A program made the position numbers and the translations under genes. The notes under the pieces were generated by a model. That model made no database searches. It was not told the origin of the DNA and worked only from the letters and a program-made list of their open reading frames with translations. A stretch of DNA of 7,190 nt. It comes from Balneolales bacterium. GTDB lineage: Bacteria; Bacteroidota; Rhodothermia; Balneolales; Natronogracilivirgulaceae. Below are positions 6,910-7,190 of the stretch, piece by piece (the first letter of the stretch is position 1; the number at the start of each line of letters is the position of its first letter). The stretch spans positions 1-7,190 of the forward strand of contig SLHZ01000142.1 of NCBI GenBank assembly GCA_007135895.1. Direction: 5' to 3'.

Positions 6910-6942
6910 TTTGTCGCAAATATATACAAAATATGCGACAAA
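6910..6942 (-). promoter_or_regulatory. Second copy of the antitoxin operator
   Basis: It matches 6354-6386 at 30 of 33 positions with no gaps. The arms TTTGTCGCA (6910-6918) and TGCGACAAA (6934-6942) remain perfect, and the TATATTTG promoter element (6917-6924, minus strand) is intact. All three differences fall between the 9-bp arms. The operator is clearly better conserved than the coding relic it precedes, which hints that it may still be bound by the live repressor. Confidence 0.75.
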
Positions 6943-6999
6943 CTACTGGCGAGATCAAAAATCAGAAATAAAAATTGGGAATCAGCACTTGTATGCATA

Positions 7000-7020
7000 A
7001 TATCAGTTTAAGCCTGATAT
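7000..7020. repeat. Small dyad ATATCAG...CTGATAT
   Basis: Perfect 7-bp arms (7000-7006 and 7014-7020) flank a 7-nt spacer, upstream of the rightward gene at 7114. It could be an operator or a weak hairpin. The region 6943-7045 shows nothing else that I can identify. Confidence 0.35.
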
Positions 7021-7045
7021 CTGTACTTTAAAAGAAACCTTTCAG

Positions 7046-7103
7046 TTGAGCTTCTCTCTGCAAGTAGATACTTTTCATACTTCATAAGTCAGTTTTGAAC
7101 TGA
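7046..7103 (+). promoter_or_regulatory. Candidate promoter and downstream dyad for the right-edge gene
   Basis: TTGAGC (7046-7051) and TACTTT (7069-7074) are 17 nt apart, a plausible promoter spacing. About 14 nt downstream, TCAGTT (7089-7094) and AACTGA (7098-7103) form a perfect dyad with a 3-nt centre, 10 nt before the ATG at 7114. A repressor there would block early transcription or translation. It is a by-eye match only. Confidence 0.3.
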
Positions 7104-7113
7104 TAAAAAAGAT

Positions 7114-7190
7114 ATGAGTGGTAAACTAATCTCAAAACAATCCGGCAAACTGCTTTCCTGGTTCAATCAACAGAATCAGGCGTGCTTTAC
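7114..7190 (+). CDS. Start of a rightward gene, cut by the window edge
   Basis: An ATG at 7114 opens a frame that is free of stops to the last base (25 full codons): MSGKLISKQSGKLLSWFNQQ, then NQACF. An A-rich stretch, common before starts in Bacteroidota, precedes it, with no strong Shine-Dalgarno sequence. The amphipathic helix KLLSWFNQQNQ followed by a Phe looks like the beginning of a small winged-helix protein, and AbiEi-type antitoxins can start in this way, but 25 residues are too few to name the family. If it is an antitoxin, a toxin gene should follow directly beyond the window. The presence of a real gene is moderately supported by a promoter candidate and dyad upstream. Confidence 0.5.
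   Translation, partial: MSGKLISKQSGKLLSWFNQQNQACF

Noticed and set aside
6352..6942. CRISPR-like array from recurring dyads
   Set aside because: Repeat units differ, orientations alternate and spacers are not uniform; no direct repeat of CRISPR length occurs.

Overview
The window looks like a chromosomal segment from the Bacteroidota or a sister phylum (Balneolota/Rhodothermota, possibly Fibrobacterota). The reasons are a FISUMP-type lipoprotein, PEGA-repeat and PKD-type envelope proteins, start codons with weak or no Shine-Dalgarno sequence, and a TAnnTTTG-type promoter element. This placement is by protein family and sequence style, not by a marker gene.

Left half (1-4401): three envelope genes with balanced base composition. 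A 5'-truncated PEGA-repeat protein (four PEGA-like units, a charged helix and a beta-rich, barrel-like C-terminus) is followed 18 nt later by a FISUMP-domain lipoprotein on the same strand; together they look like an operon. A convergent gene ends 6 nt past the lipoprotein stop. It encodes a secreted protein with an LPP20-like N-terminal region, a PKD-type motif and a low-complexity linker. Together they suggest a cell-surface or periplasmic module, but no specific function can be assigned.

Middle (4402-6388): a gene-poor 308-nt leader and spacer, then a leftward two-gene toxin-antitoxin module. The DUF6088/AbiEi-like antitoxin (promoter-proximal) is followed 10 nt later by an AbiEii/AbiGii nucleotidyltransferase toxin. 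A 12-bp-arm palindrome just upstream of the antitoxin overlaps a TAnnTTTG element and is the obvious autoregulatory operator.

Right part (6389-7190): a very AT-rich accessory stretch full of fossils. It holds a 47-codon C-terminal remnant resembling AlbA_2/COG2865 ATP-binding proteins, two adjacent families of 10-13 bp inverted repeats each present three times in the same orientation pattern, and a decayed second copy of the antitoxin 5' end. That copy still carries its operator, 30 of 33 bases identical to the live one. The window ends in the first 25 codons of a rightward gene with a plausible promoter and a dyad in front of it. The most interesting signal is the duplicated operator plus antitoxin relic, together with the nested dyads between the two copies. 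They suggest repeated turnover of small, self-regulated defence or TA modules at one site.
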